A stretch of 64,000 nucleotides of DNA from Catellatospora vulcania (lineage in GTDB: Bacteria; Actinomycetota; Actinomycetes; Mycobacteriales; Micromonosporaceae). Where the stretch lies: the NCBI RefSeq assembly GCF_009720385.1, contig NZ_ML769302.1, forward strand, positions 310,001-374,000, in the 5' to 3' direction. The notes beneath the pieces were generated by a model. The model ran no database searches, was not told where the DNA came from, and saw nothing but the letters and a program-made list of their open reading frames with translations. The position numbers and the translations under genes are program-made. Every line of letters begins with the position of its first letter. The first letter of the stretch is position 1. Shown one piece after another: positions 54,235-63,452 of the stretch.

Positions 54235-56085
54235 TCACTCCCCGGCGTACTGCGCGAAGACCTCGTGCAGCACCTCGCGGCTCTTCTTGTGCAGCTCGTC
54301 GCCGGTCCACGACTCCTTGAGCTCGATGCTCCGTCCATCGTGGAGCTCGATCGTCGCGCGGATCGGCACCTGCTTGACGATGGTCACCTTGCGGACCTCC
54401 TCGTACGGCAGGAAGCGGTGCGTCTCGGCGAGCTTGGTCAGCGGCGTCGACGCGATCATGGCCGTCATCCGCTTGGTGCCCTCGTCCTTGTCGCCCTTGG
54501 TCGGCACCACGATCAGGCCGTTGTCGAGGACCAGCAGATCGGCCTCGCCACCGTCGAAGGTGACGTTGCCGAGACCGGCGATGACCTCGCCGCCGCGGGC
54601 GGTGGCCGTCGCCTCCACCACGACCGCCGCGGTGATCTCGATGCCGAGTTCGCGCAGCCGGGCCACGGCCAGCGCGGTGGTCGCCGGGTCGACGGCCAGC
54701 TCGGCGATCGGCGCGAGGTCCAGCGGCTTGCCGTCGAGGCCCAGCAGCTCGGCGGACCCGGTCCAGGACGCCTGCCAGGTCGCCCGCTCCGAGCGCACCG
54801 CGGCCAGCATCAGGAGCAGCTCCAGCGGCTCGGCGAAGCGGACGCCGGCCTCCTTGCGGGTCACATCGGTGAAGAACGCCGCGCCCAGCTCGGACGCCCT
54901 GCCCGCGGCCAGCGCGTCCAGCACCTCGTACAGGCCCGCCAGCGGCCGGTTCATGCGCCGGGCCAGCTCGCGGAAGATGTTGTCGGCGGTCGCCTGCAGC
55001 TGCCGGGTCGCGGTCGTCGCGGTGAACTGCGGCCAGGGCAGCACCTCGCGCCCGTCGGTCCGCACCGAGAGGTGGTGCAGCCGGGCGCTCATCGCGGACA
55101 GGTCGGGGACCAGGTCGGTGGCGCGGCGGCGGTCGTTGCTGGGCATGCCCTCGGGCAGCGCGTTGATGGCGGCGATGCGCACGGACAGCGGCGGGTGGGT
55201 GCTCCAGCGCGACCTGCGCTCCCCCTGTGCCGCCTCGGCACGCAGCCCGGCGATCTCCTCCTCGCGCGCGGACAGCAGGTCGCCGAACCCCGCGAACACG
55301 TTGTCCGGCAGCAGGCCCAGCTCGGCGCCGGGCGCGACGTAGCGGCCGAGGTAGAAGTCGTACGCCATGGCGACGACCTTGATCTCGGTCAGCGCCGCGA
55401 CGGCCGCCTGCTTGCCGGCCAGCCGCACCGAGGCGGCGTCGGCCTCCAGCTCCTGGCGACGCGACACCGCGTTGTCCACCAGCAGGTAGGCGCGTGCGTA
55501 CAGGCGGATCGGCCAGCCCGCCACGTTCCACTTGCCGATCCGGCCGATGGCGCCCTCCATCGCGATGCGCCCGCGGTAGGCGACCGCGCCCAGCCGGGTG
55601 TGCGCGCCGGAGTAGTGGCCCAGCTCGTGGGCGAGCACGGCGCGCAGCTGGTCGACGTTCGTCGCCTGCAGCACGGGCAGGCCGAGGTAGAGGTAGCGCC
55701 GTCCCGGGATGAGGCCCAGCAGCTTGGCGTGCTCGGACACCGCGGCGTTGACCTCGGGCACGATGCGCAGCTCGTCCGGGGCGCGGGTGCCCACGCCCTC
55801 GGCCAGCCGGCGCACCTCGGCCCACAGCTGCGGAGCCTGGTCGGGCGTGACCACCACGCCGGGCATGGGCTCGTTCTTGAACCGGATCGCCTGCCACAGC
55901 GCCCAGCCGACGCCGCCGACGATCGCGATGAACAGCGGCGCGGTCACCTTCACCGCCAGCGCCGCCGGGCCCACGGTGACCAGCCAGACGGCGAACACCA
56001 CCGTGGCCAGGAACTCGACCAGGACCAGCACGAAGAAACCGACCAGCATTCCCACGCTGAGCAGCGCGCGCATACCCGCCTTCAT
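54235..56085 (-). CDS. M48-family membrane zinc metalloprotease
   Basis: 616 residues from ATG 56085 with GGGAGGGAAG upstream. Two N-terminal helices are followed by a peptidase domain: zinc motif HELGHYSGAH (His-Glu-x2-His) and the downstream Glu ligand in RRQELEADAASVRLAG, as in HtpX and Ste24. The ~300-residue C-terminal extension is unusual in length for HtpX and has no family I can name. Confidence 0.88.
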   Translation of the reverse strand: MKAGMRALLSVGMLVGFFVLVLVEFLATVVFAVWLVTVGPAALAVKVTAPLFIAIVGGVGWALWQAIRFKNEPMPGVVVTPDQAPQLWAEVRRLAEGVGTRAPDELRIVPEVNAAVSEHAKLLGLIPGRRYLYLGLPVLQATNVDQLRAVLAHELGHYSGAHTRLGAVAYRGRIAMEGAIGRIGKWNVAGWPIRLYARAYLLVDNAVSRRQELEADAASVRLAGKQAAVAALTEIKVVAMAYDFYLGRYVAPGAELGLLPDNVFAGFGDLLSAREEEIAGLRAEAAQGERRSRWSTHPPLSVRIAAINALPEGMPSNDRRRATDLVPDLSAMSARLHHLSVRTDGREVLPWPQFTATTATRQLQATADNIFRELARRMNRPLAGLYEVLDALAAGRASELGAAFFTDVTRKEAGVRFAEPLELLLMLAAVRSERATWQASWTGSAELLGLDGKPLDLAPIAELAVDPATTALAVARLRELGIEITAAVVVEATATARGGEVIAGLGNVTFDGGEADLLVLDNGLIVVPTKGDKDEGTKRMTAMIASTPLTKLAETHRFLPYEEVRKVTIVKQVPIRATIELHDGRSIELKESWTGDELHKKSREVLHEVFAQYAGE

Positions 56086-56234
56086 GGCACTTCCCTCCCC
56101 GTACGCCCGACCGTTCGTTGCGGCGCCGGGCAGCTCGCCGCGCGACGCGGCGTGCCGGACCTTATCGCGGCCCTCCGACGGCGACAATCCTCTTCCCCGC
56201 CTGGGGTTTGCGGGCATGCGGCTAGCCTGGCGGG

Positions 56235-57035
56235 GTGAGCGGATCAGGTGGGTTGCGGCAACTGCTGCGCGGGGACTGCCACGTGCACACCGACTGGTCC
56301 GACGGCGGGGACCCGCTGGAGGCGATGGTCGCCGCGGCGGCAGCCCAGGGCCACGACTACGTGGTGCTGACCGACCACTCGCCACGGCTGACCATCGCGC
56401 ACGGGCTGTCCCCGCAGCGGCTGCGCCGCCAGCTCGACGCGGTGGCGGCGGTGAACGAGGCACTGGCGGGCACCGGCTTCCGGGTGCTGACCGGCATCGA
56501 GGTCGACATCGCGCCCGACGGCAGCCTCGACCAGGAGCCGGAGCTGCTGGCGCTGCTGGACGTCGTCGTCGGCTCGGTGCACAGCGAGCTGCGCATGGAC
56601 CGGGCGAAGATGACCCGGCGCATGATCACCGCGCTGGCCGACCCGCACCTGGACATCCTGGGCCACTGCACCGGCCGCAAGCTGCCGGTCGTCACCGACG
56701 CCCGGCACGCGTCCCGCGGTGGCGCACCGCGACGTCGTGCGCCGAGCAGTTTCGACGTGGAGGCGGTGTTCGCCGCGGCGGCCCGCCACGACAAGGCCAT
56801 CGAGATCAACTCCCGGCCGGACCGCCTGGACCCGCCCTCCAACCTGCTGCGCAAGGCGGCGAAGGTGGACGGCCTGCGCTTCGCGATCAACACCGACGCG
56901 CACGCGGTCGCGCAACTCGACTGGCTGAGCAACGGCTGCGCCCGCGCCGAGGCCGCCGGCCTCACCGCCGACCGCATCGTGAACACCCTGCCCGCCGACG
57001 ACCTGCTCGCCTGGACCGCCGGCCACGCACGCTGA
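56235..57035 (+). CDS. PHP-domain metal-dependent phosphoesterase
   Basis: 266 residues; TAGCCT (56223-56228) 6 nt before GTG 56235 marks a leaderless start. PHP metal motifs are GDCHVHTDWSDGG, LTDHSP, GIEVDI, GSVHS, ILGHCTGR, EINSRPDRLDPP and NTDAHA. The layout resembles YcdX/PolX-type PHP hydrolases. Substrate is unknown. Confidence 0.9.
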   Translation: MSGSGGLRQLLRGDCHVHTDWSDGGDPLEAMVAAAAAQGHDYVVLTDHSPRLTIAHGLSPQRLRRQLDAVAAVNEALAGTGFRVLTGIEVDIAPDGSLDQEPELLALLDVVVGSVHSELRMDRAKMTRRMITALADPHLDILGHCTGRKLPVVTDARHASRGGAPRRRAPSSFDVEAVFAAAARHDKAIEINSRPDRLDPPSNLLRKAAKVDGLRFAINTDAHAVAQLDWLSNGCARAEAAGLTADRIVNTLPADDLLAWTAGHAR

Positions 57036-57072
57036 CCGCTCCGCCCCGCGGCCCTGATCGCTCGACGACGGG

Positions 57073-58029
57073 TCAGGTGCGGCGGCGGGAGAGGGCGCCC
57101 TGGGCGACGGCGACGCCGAGCAGCACGATCAGCGCGCCGACGGGCTGGTTCCAGTGCAGGGACTCGTCCAGGACCAGGACGCCGAGCAGGGTGGCCACCA
57201 CGGGGACCAGGTAGGTGACGAACGCGGCCGTCGACGCGCCCGCGGCCGCGATGACCCGCATGTTCAGCGCGAACGCGATGCCGCTGCCGAACACGCCCAG
57301 CGCCACCACCGAGCCGATGACCGGCCAGGACAACCCGGACACCGCCGGCGGCATACCGGAGATCAGCAGCGCGGCCAGCACCGAGGCGAGAGCCGCGACC
57401 GCGGTCTGCACGAACGCCAGCGACACCCCGGACGGCCGTACGCCGCCGAAGTCGCGGCCGGTGACGAAGCGCTTGAGATATGGGATCGACACGCCGTAGC
57501 AGGCGGCCGCCGCCCCGCACATGAGCTGGCCGCTCACCGAGGAGGCCCCGGCGTCGTGCCAGAAGCCGAGCACGATGAGCACGCCCGCGAACCCGAGCAG
57601 CAGGCCCACCGCGGCGCGGGCGGTGAACTTCTCGGTGCGGTACACCAGCACTGCGAAAGGCAGCACCCACAGCGCCGTCGTCGCGTTCCAGATACCGGCG
57701 ACCAGGCTGTCGACCTGCTCCTCGCCGTACGCGAAAAGGGTGAACGGCAGTGCCACGCCCACCACGCCCGGCAGCAGCATGTGCCCCCACAGCCGGCGGT
57801 CGCCCGGCAGCCGCTGCCCACCGATGACCAGCAGCGCCAGCAGCGTCAACGCGCCGATGACGATCCGTCCGGCGGCGACCCAGGTGGGGTGCAGCTCCCG
57901 TACGCCGATCTTGATGAAGATGAAGCTCGATCCCCAGATGACGGCGTTCGCCGCGAACGCGGGCAGCCAGGCGGACCTGGTGCCGGACGCGGTGGTGTCA
58001 GGAGCAATCGCGGTGGTCACCCCTGACAC
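57073..58029 (-). CDS. EamA/DMT-family transporter
   Basis: 318 residues with ten hydrophobic helices in two EamA repeats (ANAVIWGSSFIFIKIGVRELHPTWVAAGR in the first, GSGIAFALNMRVIAAAGASTAAFVTYLVPVVATLLGVLVLDE in the second). These drug/metabolite exporters move small organic molecules. The substrate is not predictable. Confidence 0.9.
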   Translation of the reverse strand: MSGVTTAIAPDTTASGTRSAWLPAFAANAVIWGSSFIFIKIGVRELHPTWVAAGRIVIGALTLLALLVIGGQRLPGDRRLWGHMLLPGVVGVALPFTLFAYGEEQVDSLVAGIWNATTALWVLPFAVLVYRTEKFTARAAVGLLLGFAGVLIVLGFWHDAGASSVSGQLMCGAAAACYGVSIPYLKRFVTGRDFGGVRPSGVSLAFVQTAVAALASVLAALLISGMPPAVSGLSWPVIGSVVALGVFGSGIAFALNMRVIAAAGASTAAFVTYLVPVVATLLGVLVLDESLHWNQPVGALIVLLGVAVAQGALSRRRT

Positions 58030-58141
58030 ACTGCCAGAGTCCCCAGGTCGGGAGCCAGCGAGTTCCGGACATCGAACGGCCGATTCCCGCCACTGTTATG
58101 TCGCCTGCGCCGGGTCGGCCCCGTCGGCTAGGTTTCCACGC

Positions 58142-59812
58142 ATGGGACGAGTTGATGACCTGGCCGATCGCTATGTCGACGAGTGGGCGCCGCTGAGCCC
58201 CACCGGCGCCACCTATGTCGGTATCAGCGGCTATGACGACAAGCTGGACGACCTCTCCGCGGACGGCTTCGCCGCCTCCGCCGACCTGGACCGCCGCACG
58301 CTGGCGGAACTGCGCACGATCGAGCCCGCGGACGAGCGCGAGTTCGTCGCCCGGGAAGCCATGATCGAGCGGATGGAGCTTGGGGTCGCCCGATTCGACG
58401 CGGGCGAGGTGACCAGCGAGCTCAACGTCATCTCCAGTGCGCTGCACGGGCTGCGGGGCACCTTCGACCTGATGCCCGTCGACGGCGAGGAGGCGGTGGC
58501 GAACATCGCCGCCCGGCTCAACGCCTTCCCCGCCGCGCTCACGCAGTACCGGCAGACCCTGCTGGACGCCGCCCGCTCCGGCAAGGTCAGCGCGCGCCGC
58601 CAGATCGAGGAGGTCGCCAAGCAGTGCGACATCTGGACCAGCACGGACGGTGACGACTTCTACTTCGGGCTGGCCCGGCGGGTCGAGGCCGACGGCGCGC
58701 TGCGCGCCGAGCTGGACCGCGGCGCGGCGGCCGCGAACGAGGCGACCCGCGAGTTCGGGCAGTTCCTGCGGGCCGAGCTGGCCCCGCTGGGCCGGGAGAA
58801 GGAGGCCGCCGGGCGCGAGCGCTACGAGCTGGCCTCGCAGTACTTCCTCGGGGCCCGCGTCGACCTGGACGAGACGTACGCCTGGGGCTTCGAGGAGCTG
58901 CACCGGCTGGAGACCGAGATGCGGGCCGTGTCCGCGACGATCGCCGGTCCGGGCGCGTCCATCGACGAGGCCGTCGCCAAGCTCGACGCCGACCCGAAGT
59001 ACAAGATCCAGGGCAAGGAGCAGTTCCGCGACTGGATGCAGCAGCTGGCCGAGAAGGCCATCAGCGACCTGAACGGCACCCACTTCGACATCCCCGAGGC
59101 GATCCGGCGCATCGAGTGCTGCCTCGCCCCGACCAGCGACGGCGGCATCTACTACACCGGCCCGAGCGAGGACTTCAGCCGTCCCGGCCGGATGTGGTGG
59201 GCGGTGCCGCAGGGCGTCACCGACTTCTCCACCTGGCGTGAGGTGACCACGGTCTACCACGAGGGTGCTCCGGGCCACCACCTCCAGGTCGCCCAGGCGG
59301 CGTACCAGGCCGAGAAGCTCAACCGCTGGCAGCGGCTGCTGAGCTGGTCCTCGGGCCACGGCGAGGGCTGGGCGCTGTACAGCGAGCGCCTCATGGACGA
59401 TCTCGGCTACCTGGCCGACCCCGCCGACAAGCTGGGCATGCTCGACGGGCAGGCGTTCCGGGCTGCCCGCGTCATCGTCGACATCGGCATGCACCTGGAG
59501 CTGGAGATCCCGCGGGACAACCCGTTCGGCTTCCACCCGGGTGAGCGGTGGACCCCCGAGCTGGGCTGGGAGTTCCTGCGCGCACACTGCCGCGTCGGCG
59601 ACGAGGCGCTGCGCTTCGAGCTGAACCGCTACCTCGGCTGGCCGGGTCAGGCCCCGTCGTACAAGGTCGGCGAGCGGATCTGGCTGCAGGCCCGCGACGA
59701 CGCCAAGGCACGCAAGGGCGCCGCGTTCGACCTGCGGCAGTTCCACTCCGACGCGCTCGACCTGGGCTCCCTCGGCCTCGATCCCCTCCGCAAGGCCCTC
59801 GCCCGCCTCTGA
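58142..59812 (+). CDS. DUF885-family metallopeptidase-like protein
   Basis: 556 residues; TAGGTT (58129-58134) 7 nt before ATG 58142 gives a leaderless start. The family motif VYHEGAPGHHLQ (HExxxGHH) is intact, with GHGEGWALYSERLMDDLG following, which supplies further metal ligands. No signal peptide is seen, so it is probably cytoplasmic. Likely a carboxypeptidase-like hydrolase. Confidence 0.9.
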   Translation: MGRVDDLADRYVDEWAPLSPTGATYVGISGYDDKLDDLSADGFAASADLDRRTLAELRTIEPADEREFVAREAMIERMELGVARFDAGEVTSELNVISSALHGLRGTFDLMPVDGEEAVANIAARLNAFPAALTQYRQTLLDAARSGKVSARRQIEEVAKQCDIWTSTDGDDFYFGLARRVEADGALRAELDRGAAAANEATREFGQFLRAELAPLGREKEAAGRERYELASQYFLGARVDLDETYAWGFEELHRLETEMRAVSATIAGPGASIDEAVAKLDADPKYKIQGKEQFRDWMQQLAEKAISDLNGTHFDIPEAIRRIECCLAPTSDGGIYYTGPSEDFSRPGRMWWAVPQGVTDFSTWREVTTVYHEGAPGHHLQVAQAAYQAEKLNRWQRLLSWSSGHGEGWALYSERLMDDLGYLADPADKLGMLDGQAFRAARVIVDIGMHLELEIPRDNPFGFHPGERWTPELGWEFLRAHCRVGDEALRFELNRYLGWPGQAPSYKVGERIWLQARDDAKARKGAAFDLRQFHSDALDLGSLGLDPLRKALARL

Positions 59813-59822
59813 CCGAGCTGAA

Positions 59823-59868
59823 GGAAGGGCGCCTTCTTATCGCTGTGCGTATAAGAAGGCGCCCTTCC
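59823..59868. repeat. GGAAGGGCRCCTTCT palindrome, copy 2
   Basis: An 18-bp perfect stem (59823-59840 with 59851-59868) with a 10-nt loop, between the convergent DUF885 gene and the ABC permease. It shares the core with the 41971 element, so this is a dispersed palindrome used as a terminator. Confidence 0.8.
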
Positions 59869-59883
59869 CGTCGCCGGCCCCGC

Positions 59884-61110
59884 TCAGGGCGTGGCGAGCG
59901 CCTCGGTCGGTGACAGCCGCGAGGCGCGGACCGCCGGGTAGAGCCCGGCGACACCGCCGATCACCAAAGTCGCGCCCACACCGCCGAGGGTCGCCCAGGC
60001 CGGCACGACGCCCGGCCAGCCCTGGAGCAGGGCGTACGCCGTGGTCACCAGCCCGCCCAGCAGCACCCCGCCGACCCCGCCCAGCGCCGCCAGCAGCAGC
60101 GACTCGGTCAGGAACTGACCGCGCACCTGACCCCGGGTGGCCCCGAGCGAGCGCCGCAGGCCGATCTCGGCGCGCCGCTCCAGCACCGAGATGACCATCG
60201 TGTTGGCCACTCCGACGCCGCCGACCAGCAGCGCCACCGCGCCCAGCCCGAGCAGCAGCCCGGTGAACGCCTTGTCCGTGGCCAGTTGCGCGGCGAGCGC
60301 GTCGGACGGCCGGGACACCTTGACCTCGTTGGGCGCCTCCGGGTTCGCGGTCGCCGCGAGCACGTCGCTGACCGCCTCCACCTGGGACTCGGCAGACCGG
60401 GTGTACACCGTCGTGGCGTGGCCGTCGAAGTCCAGATAGGACTCGGCGGCGGGCCAGCCGACCAGGGCGGCGGTGTCCAGCTCGGCGGCCAGCGGCACCG
60501 GCCGCAGGATGCCGACGACGGTGAACCAGCGGCCGCCCAGCCACACCTGGCGGTCCGGCCCGGCCCCGGTGACGCCCAGCCGGCTCGCCGCGGTCGCCCC
60601 CAGCACGGTCGCGGGGTAACGCGCCGTCGTCGCGTTCAGCCACGTGCCGTCGGCCAGTTGCGCGCCGACCGTGGCGGGCAGGTCCAGGTCGGCGGCGCGT
60701 ACGCCCAGGCTGCCGCTCTCCGCCTTCGGAATCCGGTCCGTGCGGTAGACCTTCGTGTCGATCCGGCCCACCGCGGACACGTCGGTGACCGGGCCGATCC
60801 GCTCGATCATCGTGGCCGCCTCCAGCGGCAGCTTCGCGTCCTGCCCGAACAGGTTGCTGCCCGGCCCGACGGTGAGCAGGTTGGTGCCGAGCCGGTCCAG
60901 CGTCCGGTCCAGCTCCGCCCGCGACGACGCGGAGATGCCGACCACGGCGACCATCGCCGCGATCCCGATGGCGATGCCCAGCGCGGACAGGAACGCCCGG
61001 GTCGGCCGGGTACGCAGCCCGATCGCCCCCACCCGCACCAGATCCGCCCACCGCAGCCGCGGCGCGGCCAGCGGTTGTTCCGGGGGCGGGGTGGTGCCGC
61101 GGCCGGTCAC
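59884..61110 (-). CDS. MacB-like ABC transporter permease
   Basis: 408 residues from GTG 61110 in a GTGA overlap. One N-terminal helix ([22 protein letters not shown]), a periplasmic-type domain, then the FtsX block of three helices ([42 protein letters not shown]). It pairs with the ATPase and adaptor genes upstream in the operon. Confidence 0.9.
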   Translation of the reverse strand: MTGRGTTPPPEQPLAAPRLRWADLVRVGAIGLRTRPTRAFLSALGIAIGIAAMVAVVGISASSRAELDRTLDRLGTNLLTVGPGSNLFGQDAKLPLEAATMIERIGPVTDVSAVGRIDTKVYRTDRIPKAESGSLGVRAADLDLPATVGAQLADGTWLNATTARYPATVLGATAASRLGVTGAGPDRQVWLGGRWFTVVGILRPVPLAAELDTAALVGWPAAESYLDFDGHATTVYTRSAESQVEAVSDVLAATANPEAPNEVKVSRPSDALAAQLATDKAFTGLLLGLGAVALLVGGVGVANTMVISVLERRAEIGLRRSLGATRGQVRGQFLTESLLLAALGGVGGVLLGGLVTTAYALLQGWPGVVPAWATLGGVGATLVIGGVAGLYPAVRASRLSPTEALATP

Positions 61111-61790
61111 GCGGGGACCTCCGTGGCCAGGGCGCCGTCGCGCAGGGCGATCACGCGGGGGAAGGTCGCGGCGATCTCCCGGTCGTGGGTGATCACGACC
61201 AGGGTGGTGCCGGCCCCGTTCAGTTCGCGCAGCAGCTCCAGCACCACCTCGCCGGAGTGCGAGTCCAGGTTGCCGGTGGGCTCGTCGGCCAGCAGCAGCG
61301 GCGGGTCGCCGACCACGGCGCGGGCGATCGCGACCCGCTGCCGCTCACCGCCGGACAGCTCGTGCGGCCGGTGCGTCAGCCGGTGGGCCAGCCCCACCCG
61401 CTCCAGCGCGGCCGTGGCCCGTTCCCGGCGCTCCCGCAGCGGCACCCCGGCGTAGAGCAGCCCGTCCGCGACGTTGTCCAGGCAGGAGGTGCCCTGCGCA
61501 AGGTGGAACTGCTGGAACACGAACCCGATCCGGCTGCCCCGCAACGCCGACAGCTGCCGGTCCGACAGGTCGGCCAGGTCGTACCCGTCGATCTCGACGC
61601 GGCCGGCGGACGGCCGGTCCAGCGCCCCGATCATGTGCAGCATCGTCGACTTGCCCGAGCCGGACGGGCCGACGATCGCGGCCGGCTCGCCGCGCTCGAT
61701 CCGCAGGCTCACCCCGGCCAGGGCGGTCACCCCGCCCGGATAGACCTTGGCGACGTCGGTGAGTTCGATCATCGGGGGTACGCCGGTCAC
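61107..61790 (-). CDS. MacB/LolD-like ABC transporter ATPase
   Basis: 227 residues from GTG 61790; ATG 61772 is an alternative. Walker [10 protein letters not shown], signature [14 protein letters not shown], Walker [13 protein letters not shown] and switch ITHDRE are intact. Coupled to genes on both sides. Confidence 0.93.
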   Translation of the reverse strand: MTGVPPMIELTDVAKVYPGGVTALAGVSLRIERGEPAAIVGPSGSGKSTMLHMIGALDRPSAGRVEIDGYDLADLSDRQLSALRGSRIGFVFQQFHLAQGTSCLDNVADGLLYAGVPLRERRERATAALERVGLAHRLTHRPHELSGGERQRVAIARAVVGDPPLLLADEPTGNLDSHSGEVVLELLRELNGAGTTLVVITHDREIAATFPRVIALRDGALATEVPA

Positions 61791-62836
61791 GACGGCATCC
61801 CGACGACCGCGCCCTCGGCCAGGCCGTCGCCGCTGACCTCGACGCGTCCGGCCGCGAAAAGCCCGGTCTCGACCGCGACGATCCGGCTCCCGCCGCCCTC
61901 GACGACCTCCACGCCGTACCCGCCCTCGGCCAGCGCGAGCAGCGCAGCCACCGGCACGGTCAGCACGCCCTCCCGCGTCTCCGCGGTGAATTCGACGTCC
62001 ACGGCGGCCTGGTCGAACCCCTGCACCGCGTCCTTCGCCGCCAGCGAGACGGTGACCTCCAGGTTCGTGGTCGGGTCGCCCCCGTTGACCCCTGGGGCGA
62101 CGACCGTCTGCACCCGGCTCACCTTGCCCGGCACCCGTCTGCCGTCGGGCAGCTCGACCTGCACCACAGCGCCGACCTCGGCCAGCCGCTCATCGGCGAC
62201 CTCCAGCTCCACCACGACCGCCCGGTCCACCCCGCTGCGGGTCAGGATCGGCGTGCCGGGCTGCACCAGGTCGCCGACGGCCGCGCTGAGCGCGTCGACG
62301 CGCACCGGGCCGCTCGCGAAGACGATCCGGCCCGGGTCGACCACGCCCGTCTCGGGCAGGCCCAGGTCCTCCTGCCAGGCCCGGACGGCGCTCGCCGTCG
62401 ACGAGGTGAACTCGCGGTCCACCGTGAAACCGTCATAGCCGAGCGCCTTGAGGTTCTGCTCCAGCTGCTTCACGTCCGCGCCCTCGACCCCGCTGCGCAG
62501 CTGCCGGTACGCGGGCAGCGCCCCGTACAGCAGCACCACCGGCTGGTCGTCGATGCGGAACAGGGCCTTGCCGCGGTTGATCACCGCGTGCTCGGCGGCC
62601 AGCCAGGTGACCGTGCCCGCGCCGCGCGCCCCGACGGTGTGCTCGGTGCCGTAGCCCAGCGTGCCGCTCTTGGTCTCGGTGTCGGCCAGCGTCTGCCGGG
62701 TCACCGTCGCCGTCTCCGGCGGCCCGGCCGCGGCGGCCTGCTCGTCGCCGGACAGTTTCGGCAGGCCCACGGCCAGCCCCGCCGCCGCGGCGAGCGCGAA
62801 CACGGCGACGCCGCCGACCAGGAGGCGAGCCCTCAC
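61787..62836 (-). CDS. Membrane-fusion/adaptor protein with peptidoglycan-binding domain
   Basis: 349 residues from GTG 62836, coupled as GTGA to the lipoprotein gene. One N-terminal helix, then a HlyD/MacA-like body ([32 protein letters not shown]). Inserted in it is a peptidoglycan-binding 1 domain ([50 protein letters not shown]). This design is common in Gram-positive MacAB-like exporters, where it may anchor the pump to the wall. Confidence 0.9.
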   Translation of the reverse strand: MRARLLVGGVAVFALAAAAGLAVGLPKLSGDEQAAAAGPPETATVTRQTLADTETKSGTLGYGTEHTVGARGAGTVTWLAAEHAVINRGKALFRIDDQPVVLLYGALPAYRQLRSGVEGADVKQLEQNLKALGYDGFTVDREFTSSTASAVRAWQEDLGLPETGVVDPGRIVFASGPVRVDALSAAVGDLVQPGTPILTRSGVDRAVVVELEVADERLAEVGAVVQVELPDGRRVPGKVSRVQTVVAPGVNGGDPTTNLEVTVSLAAKDAVQGFDQAAVDVEFTAETREGVLTVPVAALLALAEGGYGVEVVEGGGSRIVAVETGLFAAGRVEVSGDGLAEGAVVGMPS

Positions 62837-63357
62837 TTGGCGCCGCCGCCCTTGAAGTCCGGGACGATGGCCCGGCACTTCTCCAGCGCCTTGGCGAACT
62901 CGGGGTTGGTGCGCCAGCCGTCGAGCGCGCCCTCCAGCCGCAGGTTGCCGGTGTCGTCGGGCTCCGGGAACTCCTCCACCCCGTTCTCCCGCATGCACTT
63001 GGCGAAGGTGCGCAGCTTCTCCACCTGCTGCGGGTCGAGCTGCACCGACTCGCCGCCGTTGGGCAGCAGCGTCTTGCAGGCCTCCATCGCGGGGGCCAGC
63101 TTGTCCTTGTCGACCTTCGCCAGGTCGGCCCGCATCTGCTCGCCGTCGCCGGGGTCGGGCATGTCCACGCCGTGCTCGCGCATGCAGGCGGCGAACCTGC
63201 GCCCCTGTTCCTGCTTGTCCTGCGCGGCCGCCGTCGCCGACGCGCCCGGCCGGGCCCCGCCCGCCGTCGCCACACCCTCGTCCTTCGTGCCACCGCACGC
63301 CGCCAGCACCGGCACGAACGCCAGCACCGCCGCCACGGCCATCAGTCTCGTCCTCAT
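62833..63357 (-). CDS. Lipoprotein with duplicated CMRxNG motif
   Basis: 174 residues; lipobox VLAACGG. Two related segments, FAACMREHGVDMPDPGDG and FAKCMRENGVEEFPEPDD, each hold a cysteine and suggest an internal duplication with a possible disulfide or metal site. It is the first gene of the export operon and stands opposite a response regulator, so it may sense the exported compound or wall state. Confidence 0.82.
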   Translation of the reverse strand: MRTRLMAVAAVLAFVPVLAACGGTKDEGVATAGGARPGASATAAAQDKQEQGRRFAACMREHGVDMPDPGDGEQMRADLAKVDKDKLAPAMEACKTLLPNGGESVQLDPQQVEKLRTFAKCMRENGVEEFPEPDDTGNLRLEGALDGWRTNPEFAKALEKCRAIVPDFKGGGAK

Positions 63358-63380
63358 GGCGCCATCAGACCCGCTGCCGC

Positions 63381-63429
63381 ATAACCCCCGCGTAACCCGC
63401 GTTCTTGATCTTGGTTATGCGGGGGTTAT
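63381..63429. promoter_or_regulatory. Operator-like repeats between lipoprotein and response regulator genes
   Basis: ATAACCCCCGC (63381-63391) recurs inverted at 63419-63429. The left arm is also followed by a second TAACCCGCG as a direct repeat. OmpR-type regulators bind such tandem repeats, so this is a candidate site for autocontrol and control of the export operon. Confidence 0.5.
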
Positions 63430-63452
63430 CGCCGACCGGGCATCATTGCCGC

